Assembly: GCA_903902745.1 (NCBI GenBank)
Contig: CAIUWA010000014.1
Span: 62,001 to 126,000 of the forward strand
DNA: 64,000 nucleotides
Source: an uncultured Opitutia bacterium
GTDB taxonomy: Bacteria > Verrucomicrobiota > Verrucomicrobiia > Opitutales > Opitutaceae
Reading direction: 5' to 3'
The notes below the pieces were generated by a model. It was not told the origin of the DNA, searched no databases, and was given only the letters and a program-made list of their open reading frames with translations. Both the position numbers and the translations under genes were made by a program. The number at the start of each line of letters is the position of its first letter. The first letter of the stretch is position 1. This document shows positions 38,129 to 47,095 of this stretch, one piece after another.

Positions 38129-39622
38129 TTACCGCACGGCCACCGCCGCGAAGCGCTCCGGATGGGCGGCCTCGCCCTTGAAACCGGGGTAAGTCAGGCC
38201 GGTGACATCATGCGCCTCGAGCGCATGGGTGAAGTAGTCGGGCCGGTTGGCACCCCAGGAAATCTGGCAGCGCTGCAGGGCCACGTTGTCCGCGAACCGC
38301 ACGTGGATGCCGGGATTGCCGTGCTCCTCGATGGGCGGATAGGCCGACGTCGTGGGGCGGTTGTCCCACAGGCCGCCCCGATACTTTGTCTCGCGGTTGA
38401 GGGTGACCGCCACGTTGTCGAAGGAGACATCCTGGATGCGGCTCTCCTTGCAGCCGCTGATCCGCACACTGTTTTCGGAATGGCCGGTGACGTTTTCGAC
38501 CCGCACGTTGCGGATCTGACCGATTTTACCGCCGGGAGTGCGGGGCACTGCGGTGAAGGAGACCGCCTCGCCGCGACCCCACCACGGATCCGAGTGATAG
38601 CGCGACTTGAAGGTGATGTCGCGAAAGACGATGTCGTGGATATCTCCCTCGTCCCGCAACTGGATGTTGCAGCCGCGGCAGCTGCTGCGGATCTCGCAGC
38701 GCTCGAAGCGCACGTGGTGAATCGGGCGGGTGGTCTCGGTGCCGACCTTCAGGCCGGAATCCTGGGTCTCAATCACGCAGTCGTGCACATGGATGTTGGC
38801 GGTCTCGCCATAGGAGGCAAAGGCCCGCGCGGCCTTCACCACGATCGCATCATCGCCGCAGACCACATGGCAGTTCCGGATTTCGACGTCGCGACTGTGG
38901 TCGGGGTCGATGCCGTCGCAGTTGGGCACGTCGAGCTGGTTCTGGATCTTGACGCCGTCAACGAGCACCCGGTCGCAGCCCACCATGTGGAGCGTGCGGA
39001 TGGGCGCCTGATGGAAAGTGATGTCGCGGACCTCCAGATCGCGGCAACTGACAAGAAAGGCGAGGGTGGGCCGGAAATCAACGGGCCGCCACCATTCGTC
39101 CTTCTCGTCGAATTGGGTCATGAAATCGGGGGAGTGGCCATCGATGCGTCCGGTGCCTGTCAGGCTCAGGCCCACGGCATCGCGGGCCGTGAGCACCGCA
39201 CCAGCTCGCTCGGCCGGTGCCGGCTCCACGCCCGGGGTCCGGTTTTGAGCCGCGCGCACCGCCGCCAGCACCGCGGCGCCCGCCGGATAATCCTCCGGTC
39301 GGCTGCTGATGCGGAGCGTGGCATCATCGGCGAGGTGAAAGTCGATGCCGCTCCGGAGCTCGAGGGTACCGACCAGAAAGGACCGGCCACCAGGCACGAT
39401 CACCCGGCCGCCGACCGCCGCCGCGGCATCGATCGCCCGCTGGATGGCGACGGTGTCCAGCGTGGTGCCGTCGCCCGCCGCGCCGAAATCGCCGACATTG
39501 AATTCGCGCCGGCCGGCCCGGCCCAGCGTCTTGCAGGCCGGTCCCAGCCCGCAAGCGACGACGGCGGTCACACGAGTAAGGAGGCCGAGAGCTTGGCGGC
39601 GGGAAAAATCAAGCTGGGGCAT
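38129..39622 (-). CDS. exported GH28-family glycoside hydrolase
   Basis: A 497-residue beta-helix protein. The N terminus (SRRQALGLLTRV) looks like a Tat signal, with a lipobox-like cysteine near residue 34 (LGPACKTLG). The GH28 entry motif DFGAAGDGTTLDTVAIQRAI follows. Acidic active-site positions appear in NCDGIDPDHS and VCGDDAIVVKA. TQDSGLKVGTE replaces the usual Gly-His-Gly motif. It probably cleaves galacturonan or rhamnogalacturonan. Convergent with the alpha/beta hydrolase gene. Confidence 0.85.
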   Translation of the reverse strand: MPQLDFSRRQALGLLTRVTAVVACGLGPACKTLGRAGRREFNVGDFGAAGDGTTLDTVAIQRAIDAAAAVGGRVIVPGGRSFLVGTLELRSGIDFHLADDATLRISSRPEDYPAGAAVLAAVRAAQNRTPGVEPAPAERAGAVLTARDAVGLSLTGTGRIDGHSPDFMTQFDEKDEWWRPVDFRPTLAFLVSCRDLEVRDITFHQAPIRTLHMVGCDRVLVDGVKIQNQLDVPNCDGIDPDHSRDVEIRNCHVVCGDDAIVVKAARAFASYGETANIHVHDCVIETQDSGLKVGTETTRPIHHVRFERCEIRSSCRGCNIQLRDEGDIHDIVFRDITFKSRYHSDPWWGRGEAVSFTAVPRTPGGKIGQIRNVRVENVTGHSENSVRISGCKESRIQDVSFDNVAVTLNRETKYRGGLWDNRPTTSAYPPIEEHGNPGIHVRFADNVALQRCQISWGANRPDYFTHALEAHDVTGLTYPGFKGEAAHPERFAAVAVR

Positions 39623-39768
39623 GGGGCAGGCGTGTGGCGGTTAAGACAACCAGCGCGAAATGCGCGCTGAGGGGATAGGCAAAAGTCCACCGATCGACGC
39701 CCGCTTTGCAACGCGAACTTGTTCAGCGTAGCCAACGGTGGGTTTAAACCCGCCCTTTTGGGCCTCGG

Positions 39769-39820
39769 TTGTAGGCCACCTCGCTGAGGTCGCGCCAGGT
39801 CAGCGAACTGGTCCTACAGG
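39769..39820. repeat. family C-like inverted repeat, unit C8
   Basis: TTGTAGGCCACCTCGCTGAG on the left and a GGTCCTACAGG right end. The left part is the reverse complement of part of C7 at 32352-32378. Confidence 0.6.
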
Positions 39821-39900
39821 TCGGCATACTTTAGAGCCAGTCCCGCCGTACCATAGGTGCAGTCTTGCGGCCGTCTGCAAACGGTTCCAAACCCATCATC

Positions 39901-40341
39901 ATGAAACCCACCCCGTTCATTGCCCTGCTCGCCCTCGGACTTGTCTCCCGTCTCACCGCCATTGATGCGCCTCCGACTGAGGTGGTGATGGTCGATCACG
40001 CGAAGATGGCCGACGCCTTTGCCAAGGGCCTGCCGCTCCTGCTCAACAGCAGCTACAAAATCTCGGCCGGCCGCCGCGTCATGCCCGGCATTGTCGAGGT
40101 TCACGGACGGGACACCGACATCCTCATCGTATCCGAGGGCACCGCCACGTTCGTCACGGGCGGCACCGTGGTGGAGCCGAAGGAAACCGGGGCCGACGAG
40201 ATTCGGGGCACAGCGATCAAGGGCGGCGTGCCGCACCATCTGTCCAAGGGCGACATGATCGTGATTCCACCGAACACCCCGCACTGGTTCAGCGAAGTGA
40301 ACGGGACCTTTCTCTATTACGTCATCAAGGTGACCAAGTAA
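39901..40341 (+). CDS. secreted cupin-domain protein
   Basis: A 146-residue protein with a signal peptide (about 1-19), then one cupin barrel. Motif 1 is seen as VEVHGRDTDILIVSEGTATF and motif 2 as PPNTPHWFSEVNGT, with a probable metal histidine in each. Periplasmic location is predicted. Cupins this small serve many roles; binding or isomerising a sugar acid would suit the region but is not shown. ATG 39901 is preferred over an ATG 12 codons upstream. Confidence 0.82.
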   Translation: MKPTPFIALLALGLVSRLTAIDAPPTEVVMVDHAKMADAFAKGLPLLLNSSYKISAGRRVMPGIVEVHGRDTDILIVSEGTATFVTGGTVVEPKETGADEIRGTAIKGGVPHHLSKGDMIVIPPNTPHWFSEVNGTFLYYVIKVTK

Positions 40342-40400
40342 GGTTCTGCTTCCAGCCTAGCAGGATTTCCGCGTGCTGCAGCGTCTTTGAGGGATAATCC

Positions 40401-42017
40401 TCAGGTTTCAGGATCTGGCGTCGAGCCGCGCAGGAGGGTCTCCTCGTGATCCAGCAATTGCTGGAGCGGCCGGTGGACTTCCTCGATGATCTTGCCGCTG
40501 CGCCAAAGGTCGTCGAGGGCCTGTCGCTCGGCGTGGAGCGCGGCCGAGCGGTAGTGATGCCCCGCACTCCGGCGCCGGTGCGCGCGAACGCGGGTTTCGC
40601 CCTGCGCCGTCAACGAGGCCAGCCGGCGCTCGTATTCCTCCATCACGGCCTCGAGGGAGGCCTTCATCTCGGGCGTGGTGGCGGAAACCTCCATCGCCTT
40701 CAGGGTCTTCAGCCCGGCGTCGACCGCGGTGATGCGGGCGAGCAGTTCCTCCTTGGGCCGCTCCGCGTCCTCGCGGATGCCGAGGCGGTGGATAAGCCAT
40801 TCCAGCGTGGTGCCCTGGAGGAGCAGGGTCACGGCGATGACGCCGAAGGCGAGGAAGATGACGATGTCGCGGCCGGGAAAGGGCGAGCCGTCGGGCAGCA
40901 GGAGCGGGATGGACAGCGCGGCGGCGAGGGTGACGGTGCCGCGCATGCCAGCCCAGCCCACAACGAGCACCGCCTGCTTGGAGGCGGCCCTTTCCTTGGC
41001 GCGGACTTTGGGCAGCAGAAAGGGCAGGTACGTGCCGGGGAAAACCCAGAGGAGACGCGCGCCCATCGCCGTGAACGCAACGGCGGCGGTGAACCAGACG
41101 AGCTGAAAGTTCGTATACTGGCCGTGCACCGTGGCCAACAGCCCGGGAAATTGCAGGCCGAGGAGAACGAAGGCGATGCCGTTGAGCCAGAAGATCAGCA
41201 GGCTCCAGACGGCGAAGGCCGTCTGGCGCGTTTCCGCATCCATCCGCACCGGGTCGCGCCAGCCCGAGTAGAGTCCGGCCGCAACGACTGCGAGCACTCC
41301 GGATCCGCCGAGGTGTTCGGCCGCGAGGTAGGCGGCGTAGGGGGTCATCAGGGAAAGGGTGATCTCGATGAGCGGGTCGCTCACGTGCAGGCGCTGGAGC
41401 AGGTCGCGCAGTCGTCCGATGCCATAGCCGGTGGCCAGGCCGATCAGAAAACCGCCAACGGCGAGAAATGAAAATTCCACCGCGATGCTCCGCAGGGAAA
41501 ACGTCCCGGCGACCACGGCGGCGATGGCGAACTTGAAGGCGGTCAGGCCCGTGGCGTCGTTCATCAGGCTTTCGCCATTGAGGATGGTGCTCATCCGCGC
41601 GGGCACGCGGAGGCGCTCGGTGATGGCGTTGACCGCCACGGCGTCGGTGGGTGAGACGATGGCGCCAAGGGCGAACGCCATGGCGAGTGGCAGCGCGGGA
41701 ATGAGCCAGTGGGCCACAAAGCCCACGGTGACCGTGGTGAACGTGACCAGCCCGATGGCGAGCAGGAGAATGGGGCGCTTGGCCCGGACGAATTCCCGCA
41801 GCGGCATGAGCCAGCCGTCGGAGAAAAGCAGGGGCGGGAGGAAGCAGACGAAGAAAAATCCCGGATCGAGCTCGATCCGCGGGAACGCGGGCACGAGGGC
41901 GGCGCCAATGCCGCCGAAGAGATAGGTGATGAGCTGCGGCCAGGGGAGCCAGCGTCCGACCACGCTGAGGCTCGCGATGAGCAGGAGCAGGATCAGGGCA
42001 TGTTCGAATTGGAGCAT
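40401..42017 (-). CDS. Na+/H+ antiporter, NhaP/CPA1 family
   Basis: A 538-residue inner-membrane exchanger. About 12 transmembrane helices cover residues 1-410, with CPA1 marks SPTDAVAVNAI near 124 and NGESLMNDATGLTAFK near 147. A cytoplasmic C-terminal tail of about 120 residues (GETRVRAHRRRSAG) is likely regulatory. It imports protons in exchange for sodium or potassium for pH and salt balance. The start codon lies eight bases from a family B arm. Confidence 0.92.
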   Translation of the reverse strand: MLQFEHALILLLLIASLSVVGRWLPWPQLITYLFGGIGAALVPAFPRIELDPGFFFVCFLPPLLFSDGWLMPLREFVRAKRPILLLAIGLVTFTTVTVGFVAHWLIPALPLAMAFALGAIVSPTDAVAVNAITERLRVPARMSTILNGESLMNDATGLTAFKFAIAAVVAGTFSLRSIAVEFSFLAVGGFLIGLATGYGIGRLRDLLQRLHVSDPLIEITLSLMTPYAAYLAAEHLGGSGVLAVVAAGLYSGWRDPVRMDAETRQTAFAVWSLLIFWLNGIAFVLLGLQFPGLLATVHGQYTNFQLVWFTAAVAFTAMGARLLWVFPGTYLPFLLPKVRAKERAASKQAVLVVGWAGMRGTVTLAAALSIPLLLPDGSPFPGRDIVIFLAFGVIAVTLLLQGTTLEWLIHRLGIREDAERPKEELLARITAVDAGLKTLKAMEVSATTPEMKASLEAVMEEYERRLASLTAQGETRVRAHRRRSAGHHYRSAALHAERQALDDLWRSGKIIEEVHRPLQQLLDHEETLLRGSTPDPET

Positions 42018-42024
42018 CGGTCGA

Positions 42025-42214
42025 AAATAAGAAGTAAGAAGGAAAAATCAGGAAGTACAGCGAGCGATCAAGTCGGAGCCATGCGCGCGACATTGATTTC
42101 GTTGGTGGGCATGGGGGCTGCTGGCTCGAGGGTGTCCGGTCGCGGCCAGGTTCCGCTGCCGGCTGGCAGTCTCTTGCCGGCCCATCATAATTCTTCCTTC
42201 TGCCTTCTACCTTT
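42025..42214. repeat. family B inverted repeat, unit B8
   Basis: The left arm (42025-42056) contains AATAAGAAGTAAGAAGGAAA. The right arm (42187-42214) contains AATTCTTCCTTCTGCCTTCT. They face the starts of divergent nhaP and transglutaminase genes. Confidence 0.7.
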
Positions 42215-42256
42215 CCTCGCATGGAACCACGCCGGGGAAAAGCGTTCATTCAAGCC

Positions 42257-43210
42257 ATGTCCTACGCATCCACTTCGCTGGCGTTCGCTCCTAAAAATCC
42301 GGGCCCGGAGCCCGCCCCGGAGCTGGAATTGCTCGTGCGGGTGGGATGCCGGCTGGTGTATGACGCGGGGCAGACGGTGCCACTGGTCTTGAGCGTGCGG
42401 CCGCAAGGCCATGAAGGTCACGCGGTGGTGGCCGAATCGCTGACCCTGGGGGAGGGCCGGCCGGTGGAGAAATTCACGGATGTGCACGGCAACACCGTCG
42501 AGCGGGTGTTGATCCCAGCCGGGCGCACGGAAATCCGGCACGATTCGCTGGTCGCGGTGTCGGCCGCGCCGGACAACGCCTTTCTTCCTCAGACGGAGGC
42601 GGTGCCGGTGGCCGGGCTTTCGCCCGCGCTGCTGCGATATGTGCTGCCGAGCCGGTATTGCGATTCGGACAAGCTGCTTAATTTTGCCTGGGAGAAGTTT
42701 GGCCACGTACCGAACGGCCGGGCGCGGGTGCAGGCGATTAGCGACTGGCTCCACGCGAACATCGAGTACCGGTTTGGGTCGGGCCGGCCGGACCTGTCGG
42801 CCTGGGACATCATCCAGCGCGGGTATGGCGTGTGTCGCGATTATGCGCACACCGGCGTCGCGCTGTGCCGCAGCTTCAACCTCCCGGCGCGGTATGTGAC
42901 GGGGCATCTGCCCGACATCGGCTATGTCGACCCCGGGTCGCCGATGGATTTCCACGCCTACTTCGAAGTCTGGCTCGACGGCGCCTGGCTGACCTTCGAC
43001 GCGCGCTACAACGTGCCCCGGATCGGACGCATCAAGATTGCGGCGGGCCTCGATGCGGTGGACACCGCGTTTGCCACGATTTACGGGGCGATCAATCTGA
43101 GTTATTTTGAAGTCTGGGCGTACCAGGTCGCGCCCGGGACGGTGGCGATCGGGGATCCGATCGATCTCTCGATGCGGATCGACAGCTCGACGGTGGTAAG
43201 ACGGCGCTGA
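42257..43210 (+). CDS. transglutaminase family protein (bacterial TGc type)
   Basis: A 317-residue cytoplasmic protein. The N-terminal beta domain (about 1-120) is followed by a transglutaminase-like core with Cys about 193 in GYGVCRDYAHTGV, His about 234 in MDFHAYFEVWL and Asp about 251 in TFDARYN. Such proteins are often next to circularly permuted ATP-grasp genes, which are absent here. Likely a peptidase or cross-linker of unknown target. ATG 42257 is chosen; ATG 42221 would add 12 residues. Confidence 0.82.
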   Translation: MSYASTSLAFAPKNPGPEPAPELELLVRVGCRLVYDAGQTVPLVLSVRPQGHEGHAVVAESLTLGEGRPVEKFTDVHGNTVERVLIPAGRTEIRHDSLVAVSAAPDNAFLPQTEAVPVAGLSPALLRYVLPSRYCDSDKLLNFAWEKFGHVPNGRARVQAISDWLHANIEYRFGSGRPDLSAWDIIQRGYGVCRDYAHTGVALCRSFNLPARYVTGHLPDIGYVDPGSPMDFHAYFEVWLDGAWLTFDARYNVPRIGRIKIAAGLDAVDTAFATIYGAINLSYFEVWAYQVAPGTVAIGDPIDLSMRIDSSTVVRRR

Positions 43211-43217
43211 TCGCGCG

Positions 43218-43346
43218 GAAGCTCCAAATTCCAACCTTCAGGGAAACCTCTATCATTCAAGTGCCGGTCAAATATTCCAAGGGCCGGCTGATCTTTTTGA
43301 GGATTGGAGATTCATTCGAGGTTGGAACTTGGAATTTGGAGCTTCC
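43218..43346. repeat. family D inverted repeat, unit D4
   Basis: The left arm (43218-43240) is GGAAGCTCCAAATTCCAACC then TTC. The right arm (43318-43346) is GAGGTTGGAACTTGGAATTT then GGAGCTTCC. They pair along 20 or more bases with a 4-base internal insertion, around a 77-base loop. Confidence 0.85.
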
Positions 43347-43405
43347 TCCGTCACCGCTTAAGAACGCGTTTTGACTTTAACGGCCAACTGGCAGACTGGT
43401 TTTTT

Positions 43406-44380
43406 ATGCAACTCGGAGGCATCCATCATCTCACGGCGGTGACCGCAAATGCATCGGCCAACCACGCCTTCTACACGCGCACCCTCGGCCTGCGGCTGGT
43501 CAAGAAATCGGTGAACCAGGACGACGTATCGGCCTACCATCTGTTCTACGCCGATGGCGAGGCAACGCCGGGGACCGATCTGACGTTTTTCGACTGGCCG
43601 GTGGCGCGGGAGCAGCGCGGCTCGAACAGCATTGTGCGCACCGGGCTGCGCGTGGGCAGCGAGGCGAGCCTGCAGTGGTGGAAGAAATATTTCGAGCGCC
43701 TGACGATCCCGCACCGGGACATCGGCGAGCGCGCCGGCCGGGCGACCCTCGATTTCGAGGATTTTGAAGGCCAGCGCTTCGGGCTCGTCGTGGATGATTC
43801 GAAGGCGCCGGTCCATCCTTGGGCCAAGAGCCCGGTCCCGACCGAGCATCAGATCCGTGGCTTGGGCCCCATCATGCTGAGCGTACCGTCGCTCCAGCCG
43901 ACGGAGCAGGTGCTCACGGAAGTTCTCAACATGCGAAAGGGGAAATTGATCGAGGTGAAGCGTAACCTCGTGTCCAGCGGCCACGATCAAATCGGGGCGA
44001 CCCAGGTGCAGGTCTTTGAAATGGGCCCGGGCGGACCGGGGGCGGAATTGCACGTCGTCGTGGAGCCGGGGGCGCGTCACGCGCGCCAGGGCGCGGGCGC
44101 GGTGCACCACGTGGCCTTCCGCACGACGGCGAAGGAATACCTTGCCTGGGCGGAGCGGTTGGAAAAACTCGGCATGCGCTCCAGCGGTCCCGTGAACCGG
44201 TTTTATTTCCAAAGCCTCTATTTCCGCGAGCCGAACGGCATCCTGTTCGAGATTGCCACGGACGAGCCCGGCTTCACCGCCGACGAGCCGATGGACCAGC
44301 TCGGCGAGAAACTGGCGCTGCCGCCCTTCCTGGAAGGCCGGAGGAAAGAGATCGAAGCAGGCCTAAAGCCTTTGGCTTAA
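43406..44380 (+). CDS. VOC-family ring-cleaving dioxygenase
   Basis: A 324-residue metal-dependent dioxygenase of the glyoxalase/bleomycin fold (LinE/MhqO/YkcA group). Two VOC modules are present: GGIHHLTAVTANASANHAFY at the N terminus and GAVHHVAFRTT near residue 234. The metal ligands would be the histidines of these motifs and the glutamate in EPNGILFEIATDEPG. It would cleave catechol- or hydroquinone-like rings. ATG 43406 gives the family N terminus. It stands alone between repeats D4 and A5. Confidence 0.88.
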   Translation: MQLGGIHHLTAVTANASANHAFYTRTLGLRLVKKSVNQDDVSAYHLFYADGEATPGTDLTFFDWPVAREQRGSNSIVRTGLRVGSEASLQWWKKYFERLTIPHRDIGERAGRATLDFEDFEGQRFGLVVDDSKAPVHPWAKSPVPTEHQIRGLGPIMLSVPSLQPTEQVLTEVLNMRKGKLIEVKRNLVSSGHDQIGATQVQVFEMGPGGPGAELHVVVEPGARHARQGAGAVHHVAFRTTAKEYLAWAERLEKLGMRSSGPVNRFYFQSLYFREPNGILFEIATDEPGFTADEPMDQLGEKLALPPFLEGRRKEIEAGLKPLA

Positions 44381-44392
44381 GCCAGACGGATG

Positions 44393-44516
44393 GTTTTCGC
44401 GCAGAGGCGCTGGGCCGCGGAGCAATCCGAGTCATAAACCATGAGAAGAGCTTGGCCTTGGGACGCAGGCCTTGATCTCTTCGGGCTCTGCGCCGCCGCG
44501 CCTTTGCGCGAATTTT
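44393..44516. repeat. family A inverted repeat, unit A5
   Basis: The left arm (44393-44421) is TTTTCGCGCAGAGGCGCTGG then GCCGCGGAG. The right arm (44485-44516) holds CTCTGCGCCGCCGCGCCTTT then GCGCGAA. It fills the gap between the convergent dioxygenase and ffh genes. Confidence 0.85.
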
Positions 44517-44523
44517 CTTTGGG

Positions 44524-45867
44524 CTACATTCCCGGAAAGCCGCCTTTGCCCTTCATGGCCTCGATCTGGCGCATCATCTTTTTGGCGCCGCCGCCCTTCA
44601 TCATCTGCATCATTTTCTGCATCTGCTGGAACTGCTTCATGAGCTGATTTACCTCGACGATTTTCACGCCGGAGCCAGTGGCGATGCGTTTGCGGCGATT
44701 GCCATTCAAGATGTCAGGTTTGCGGCGTTCCTGCGGCGTCATCGACTTGATGATGGCTTCCGTGCGGGCCATCTGCTGGTCGGCGCCTTCGGGGAGCTGC
44801 ATGCCGCTCATGCCGGGCATCATGCCGATGATGCTCTGCATCGAGCCCATTTTCTTCACCTGCTGCATCTGCGCGAGGAAGTCCTCGAGGTTGAAGTCCG
44901 CCTTGCGCATCTTTTCGGCCATGCGCTCGGCTTCCTGCTGGTCGATGTTCTCCTGCGCCTTCTCAACGAGTGAGACCACATCGCCCATGCCGAGGATGCG
45001 GGAGGCGAGCCGGTCGGGGTAAAACGTGTCGAAGTCGCCGGTCTTTTCGCCGGTGCCGATGAACTTGATCGGCACGCCGGTGATGGCCTTCATCGACAGC
45101 GCCGCGCCGCCGCGAGCATCGCCGTCGAGCTTGGTCAGAACGAGGCCGGTGAGGGCGAGCGCGTCGTGGAACGCCTTGGCAACGTTGACGGCTTCCTGGC
45201 CGAGCGCGCCATCGGCGACGAGCAGCACCTCGTCGGGCTGCACTTTTGCGTGGAGGCGCTTCACTTCTTCGATGAGGTCGGCGTCGATTTGCAGACGGCC
45301 GGCGGTGTCGAAGATGATGCAGTCGCAGGCTGCAGCCTGCGCGGCGGCGAGGGCGGCGACGCCGATGGCGGGGACGTCCTTTGACGCACGGTCGGCGTAG
45401 AAGGCGAGTTCCTCCTGCTTCGCCAGGATCTCGAGCTGGTCGATGGCGGCCGGGCGGTAGATGTCGCACGCCGCAACGAGCGGGCGGTAGCCGCGCTTTT
45501 TCAACAGCTTGCCGAGCTTGGCGGTGGAGGTGGTCTTGCCCGAGCCGTGGAGGCCGACCATCAGGATCTTGAGCGGGCGGACGGGGGAGAGGTCGGTCGA
45601 GCCCTCGCCGAGGAGCCGGACGAGTTCATCGTTGATGATCTTGACGACCTGCTGGCCGGGGGTGACGGACTTGGTGACCTGCTGGCCGACGCACTGTAGC
45701 TGGACGCGCTCGACGAAATCGCGGGCGACCTTGAAATGGACATCAGCGGCGAGGAGGGCGGTGCGGACCTCCTGGAGGGTCTCCGCCATGTTGGCCTCGG
45801 AAAGCTGGCCGACCCCGCGCAGGTTGCGGAGGGCGCTGCCGAGTTTGTCGGTCAATGATTCAAACAT
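44524..45867 (-). CDS. ffh: signal recognition particle protein Ffh (SRP54)
   Basis: The 447-residue GTPase that, with 4.5S RNA, delivers nascent membrane proteins to FtsY. An N-terminal helical bundle (1-90) is followed by the G domain with [14 protein letters not shown] near 105-118, DTAGRL near 189 and [10 protein letters not shown] near 247. The M domain is methionine-rich ([18 protein letters not shown]) and ends with [18 protein letters not shown]. The length is normal for bacteria. A 4.5S RNA gene was not recognised in the window. Confidence 0.97.
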   Translation of the reverse strand: MFESLTDKLGSALRNLRGVGQLSEANMAETLQEVRTALLAADVHFKVARDFVERVQLQCVGQQVTKSVTPGQQVVKIINDELVRLLGEGSTDLSPVRPLKILMVGLHGSGKTTSTAKLGKLLKKRGYRPLVAACDIYRPAAIDQLEILAKQEELAFYADRASKDVPAIGVAALAAAQAAACDCIIFDTAGRLQIDADLIEEVKRLHAKVQPDEVLLVADGALGQEAVNVAKAFHDALALTGLVLTKLDGDARGGAALSMKAITGVPIKFIGTGEKTGDFDTFYPDRLASRILGMGDVVSLVEKAQENIDQQEAERMAEKMRKADFNLEDFLAQMQQVKKMGSMQSIIGMMPGMSGMQLPEGADQQMARTEAIIKSMTPQERRKPDILNGNRRKRIATGSGVKIVEVNQLMKQFQQMQKMMQMMKGGGAKKMMRQIEAMKGKGGFPGM

Positions 45868-45922
45868 GAGAATGGGCAGTGAAACCGGTTGGCCGCCCTA
45901 ATCCATGCTAATTATTCCGGAT

Positions 45923-46003
45923 GTTTCACACAGAGGCACGGAGAACACAGAGCCAAGCCGATGACTTGCTTTCTCTGTGTCCTCTGTGTCTCCGTGCGAA
46001 ACC
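45923..46003. repeat. family A inverted repeat, unit A6
   Basis: The left arm (45923-45951) reads TTTCACACAGAGGCACGGAG then AACACAGAG. The right arm (45971-46003) reads TTCTCTGTGTCCTCTGTGTC then TCCGTGCGAAACC. Confidence 0.9.
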
Positions 46004-46023
46004 TTTCCGGATGAGTCCATGCC

Positions 46024-46404
46024 CTAATTGGCTACCCGTTTAATACCATCCTTGAGCAGCGGAACATTGAAATTGATGAGCAATCCGATTTTAAGCCCCG
46101 ACAAACGGAGGTAGGTGAGAAGCTGCTTGAAATGCACCGGCTGAATAGCGTCCACTGATTTCAATTCCACCAATACCCGTTCGGCTACAAGCAGGTCGGC
46201 ACGAAACGGGTCGGGAAATTTGAGCCCCGCGTAAGTAATGGGAATGACCTTCTGCTGTTCAACCACAAGGCCGCGTTTGGAAAGCTCGTGGGCGAGAACC
46301 GTTTCATAGACCGATTCGAGCAAGCCGGGGCCAAGCTCCCGATGGATTTTCAAGGAAGCATCAATGATGACGGCGGTAATTTCATTTTCGATTATATGTA
46401 TCAT
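46024..46404 (-). CDS. GxxExxY family protein (PD-(D/E)XK nuclease-like)
   Basis: A 126-residue protein of the GxxExxY family, named after the motif seen at 27-33 (GLLESVY). A PD-(D/E)XK-like site is suggested by Glu30, Asp70 in RADLLV, and Glu80 and Lys82 in VLVELKS, followed by HFKQLLTYLRLSG. The family is common in environmental bacteria and its role is not established. ATG 46404 is chosen; the open frame to 46470 is less family-like. It lies between family A units A6 and A7. Base composition looks more AT-rich than its neighbours, which may indicate transfer. Confidence 0.85.
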   Translation of the reverse strand: MIHIIENEITAVIIDASLKIHRELGPGLLESVYETVLAHELSKRGLVVEQQKVIPITYAGLKFPDPFRADLLVAERVLVELKSVDAIQPVHFKQLLTYLRLSGLKIGLLINFNVPLLKDGIKRVAN

Positions 46405-46501
46405 GTTCCAGGAGGTTTCGCCTGAAGGCGTTGAGACACTGAACTTGCGCAGATGATAAAACGTCAGCATGCGGCCAAATCTTTCACTCTAATATGGCTT
46501 A

Positions 46502-46532
46502 CTCCGTGTCCTCTGTGACTCTGTGTGAAACC
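46502..46532. repeat. family A half unit A7
   Basis: CTCCGTGTCCTCTGTGACTC then TGTGTGAAACC matches the right arm of A6 at 45971-46003. No left arm is adjacent; the GxxExxY gene lies between A6 and this copy. Confidence 0.8.
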
Positions 46533-46591
46533 TTCTTCTGTCAAAAATAGTGTGGCCTAGTGAAGGGAAAGCCCCGACGCTCCCGGTCCCT

Positions 46592-47080
46592 ATGAACCCT
46601 GTTCTCAAGCTGTTGATCGAAGGCGGTCAGCTCACGACGGCGCAACTCGCGCAGGTCGCGGGCTTGTCCGAGGCCGCGGTGAACCAGCACCTGGAACAGT
46701 TGAAGAAGGAGAAAATCTTCCTCGGCTGGCGTCCGGTGCTCGATCTTTCGCACGAGGCCACCGCCGCCGCCGCCGTGCGCGCCGTCATCGAGGTCAAGAT
46801 CACCCCGGAGCGCGGGGGCGGGTTCAACCGGCTCGCCGGGCGCATCAGCCGGTTCGACGAGGTCGAGTCGTGCTACCTCATGTCGGGCGGGTTCGACCTG
46901 CTGCTCTTCGTCAAGGGTCCGTCGCTCCAGAAGGTCGCGGGCTTCGTCTCGGAGAAGCTCTCGACGGTCGAGGGCGTGCTGTCGACGTCCACCCACTTCA
47001 TGCTGCGCTGCTACAAGGACCAGGGCTTCCAGTTCGAGCAGGGCGAGGCGCAGGGCACGCGGCTCAACGTCGCTCCCTGA
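46592..47080 (+). CDS. Lrp/AsnC-family transcriptional regulator
   Basis: A 162-residue regulator with an N-terminal helix-turn-helix (about 12-45, LTTAQLAQVAGLSEAAVNQH) and a RAM ligand-binding domain (about 70-150, FDEVESCYLMSGGFDLLLFV). Such proteins sense amino acids. It is 15 bases upstream of an aminotransferase gene, so it likely regulates that gene or the same pathway. Confidence 0.88.
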   Translation: MNPVLKLLIEGGQLTTAQLAQVAGLSEAAVNQHLEQLKKEKIFLGWRPVLDLSHEATAAAAVRAVIEVKITPERGGGFNRLAGRISRFDEVESCYLMSGGFDLLLFVKGPSLQKVAGFVSEKLSTVEGVLSTSTHFMLRCYKDQGFQFEQGEAQGTRLNVAP

Positions 47081-47095
47081 CCGGAGGCATCTCCC

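Noticed and set aside
46024-46404. Toxin of a toxin-antitoxin pair
   Set aside because: The GxxExxY gene has no small partner gene next to it; its neighbours are ffh and an Lrp regulator.
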